In this document: one piece after another, positions 30,944 to 30,995 of the stretch
Layout: every line of letters begins with the position of its first letter
Numbering within the stretch: position 1 is the stretch's first letter
Origin: GCA-2786165 sp964625775
GTDB taxonomy: Bacteria; Pseudomonadota; Gammaproteobacteria; Legionellales; Legionellaceae
Assembly: GCA_964625775.1 (NCBI GenBank)
Contig: CAZVEH010000029.1
Coordinates: 1 to 30,995 of the forward strand
Direction: 5' to 3'
DNA length: 30,995 nucleotides
The notes under the pieces: model-generated
What the model saw: the letters and a program-made list of their open reading frames with translations, nothing else
Told to the model about the DNA's origin: nothing
Database searches by the model: none
Made by a program: the position numbers and the translations under genes

Positions 30944-30995
30944 GAGGGATCTCCTGTCGTGTGGCACAATTTTTAAAGAATCGATTGATACAAGT

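Noticed and set aside
1..30995. CRISPR array
   Set aside because: No regularly spaced direct repeats of 20-40 bases were seen anywhere.

Overview
The window reads as a gammaproteobacterial chromosome segment. Two housekeeping blocks carry typical gammaproteobacterial gene order: rph / gmk-rpoZ-spoT-ridA, and tRNA-Pro-Arg-His-Leu / tig-clpP-clpX-lon-hupB-ppiD. The second order is the same as I recall from Pseudomonas. The moderately AT-rich base composition, a hybrid kinase with the style seen in Legionella-type genomes, large unrecognised proteins and several dispersed repeats fit a Legionellales-like, possibly host-associated bacterium. That placement is inference, since no rRNA or lineage marker is present.

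Layout. 1-249: edge region with one arm of a 29-bp inverted repeat and a good sigma-70 promoter. 250-1805: two overlapping genes for paralogous proteins of unknown function, each with two C-terminal membrane helices. 1834-2541 (-): rph. 2542-2803: divergent region with remnants of a palindromic dispersed element. 2804-8067: gmk, rpoZ, spoT, ridA and the ABC-F gene uup, tightly packed and partly overlapping. 8085-8540: small polytopic membrane protein, whose 3' end overlaps a convergent tyrosine recombinase gene (8459-9745, -). 9870-10425: a strong stable-RNA promoter and the tRNA cluster Pro-Arg-His-Leu. 10594-16404: tig, clpP, clpX and lon, closed by a textbook terminator. 16463-17267: hupB with tRNA-Val and tRNA-Asp only a few bases downstream and one shared terminator. 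17371-19221: ppiD. 19222-19604: about 380 bp non-coding with an inverted pair of a dispersed repeat. 19605-21164 (-): a 519-residue coiled-coil protein I do not recognise. 21273-23705 (-): cytosolic hybrid histidine kinase PAS-PAS-HisKA-HATPase-REC-HPt. 23759-30736 (-): a 2325-residue NRPS-PKS hybrid. The window ends with the other arm of the 29-bp inverted repeat.

How the genes work together. The left and central blocks are core physiology: nucleotide supply and (p)ppGpp control (gmk, rpoZ, spoT), detoxification (ridA), ribosome/DNA ATPase (uup), then protein folding and turnover (tig, clpXP, lon, ppiD) and the nucleoid protein HU. The tyrosine recombinase sits exactly at the junction between the two conserved blocks and next to the tRNA cluster, which suggests an old rearrangement or integration point.

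The accessory part on the right (19.6-30.7 kb, all on the minus strand) is the most interesting. The large protein has a complete, self-contained assembly line A-PCP-KS-AT-KR-ACP-TE with every catalytic residue visible. It lacks a condensation domain, so it should start from one amino acid, extend it with one malonyl unit, reduce the ketone and release the product: a statine-like beta-hydroxy-gamma-amino acid or its gamma-lactam. A hybrid sensor kinase gene follows 53 bp downstream on the same strand. Whether the two are functionally linked is open.
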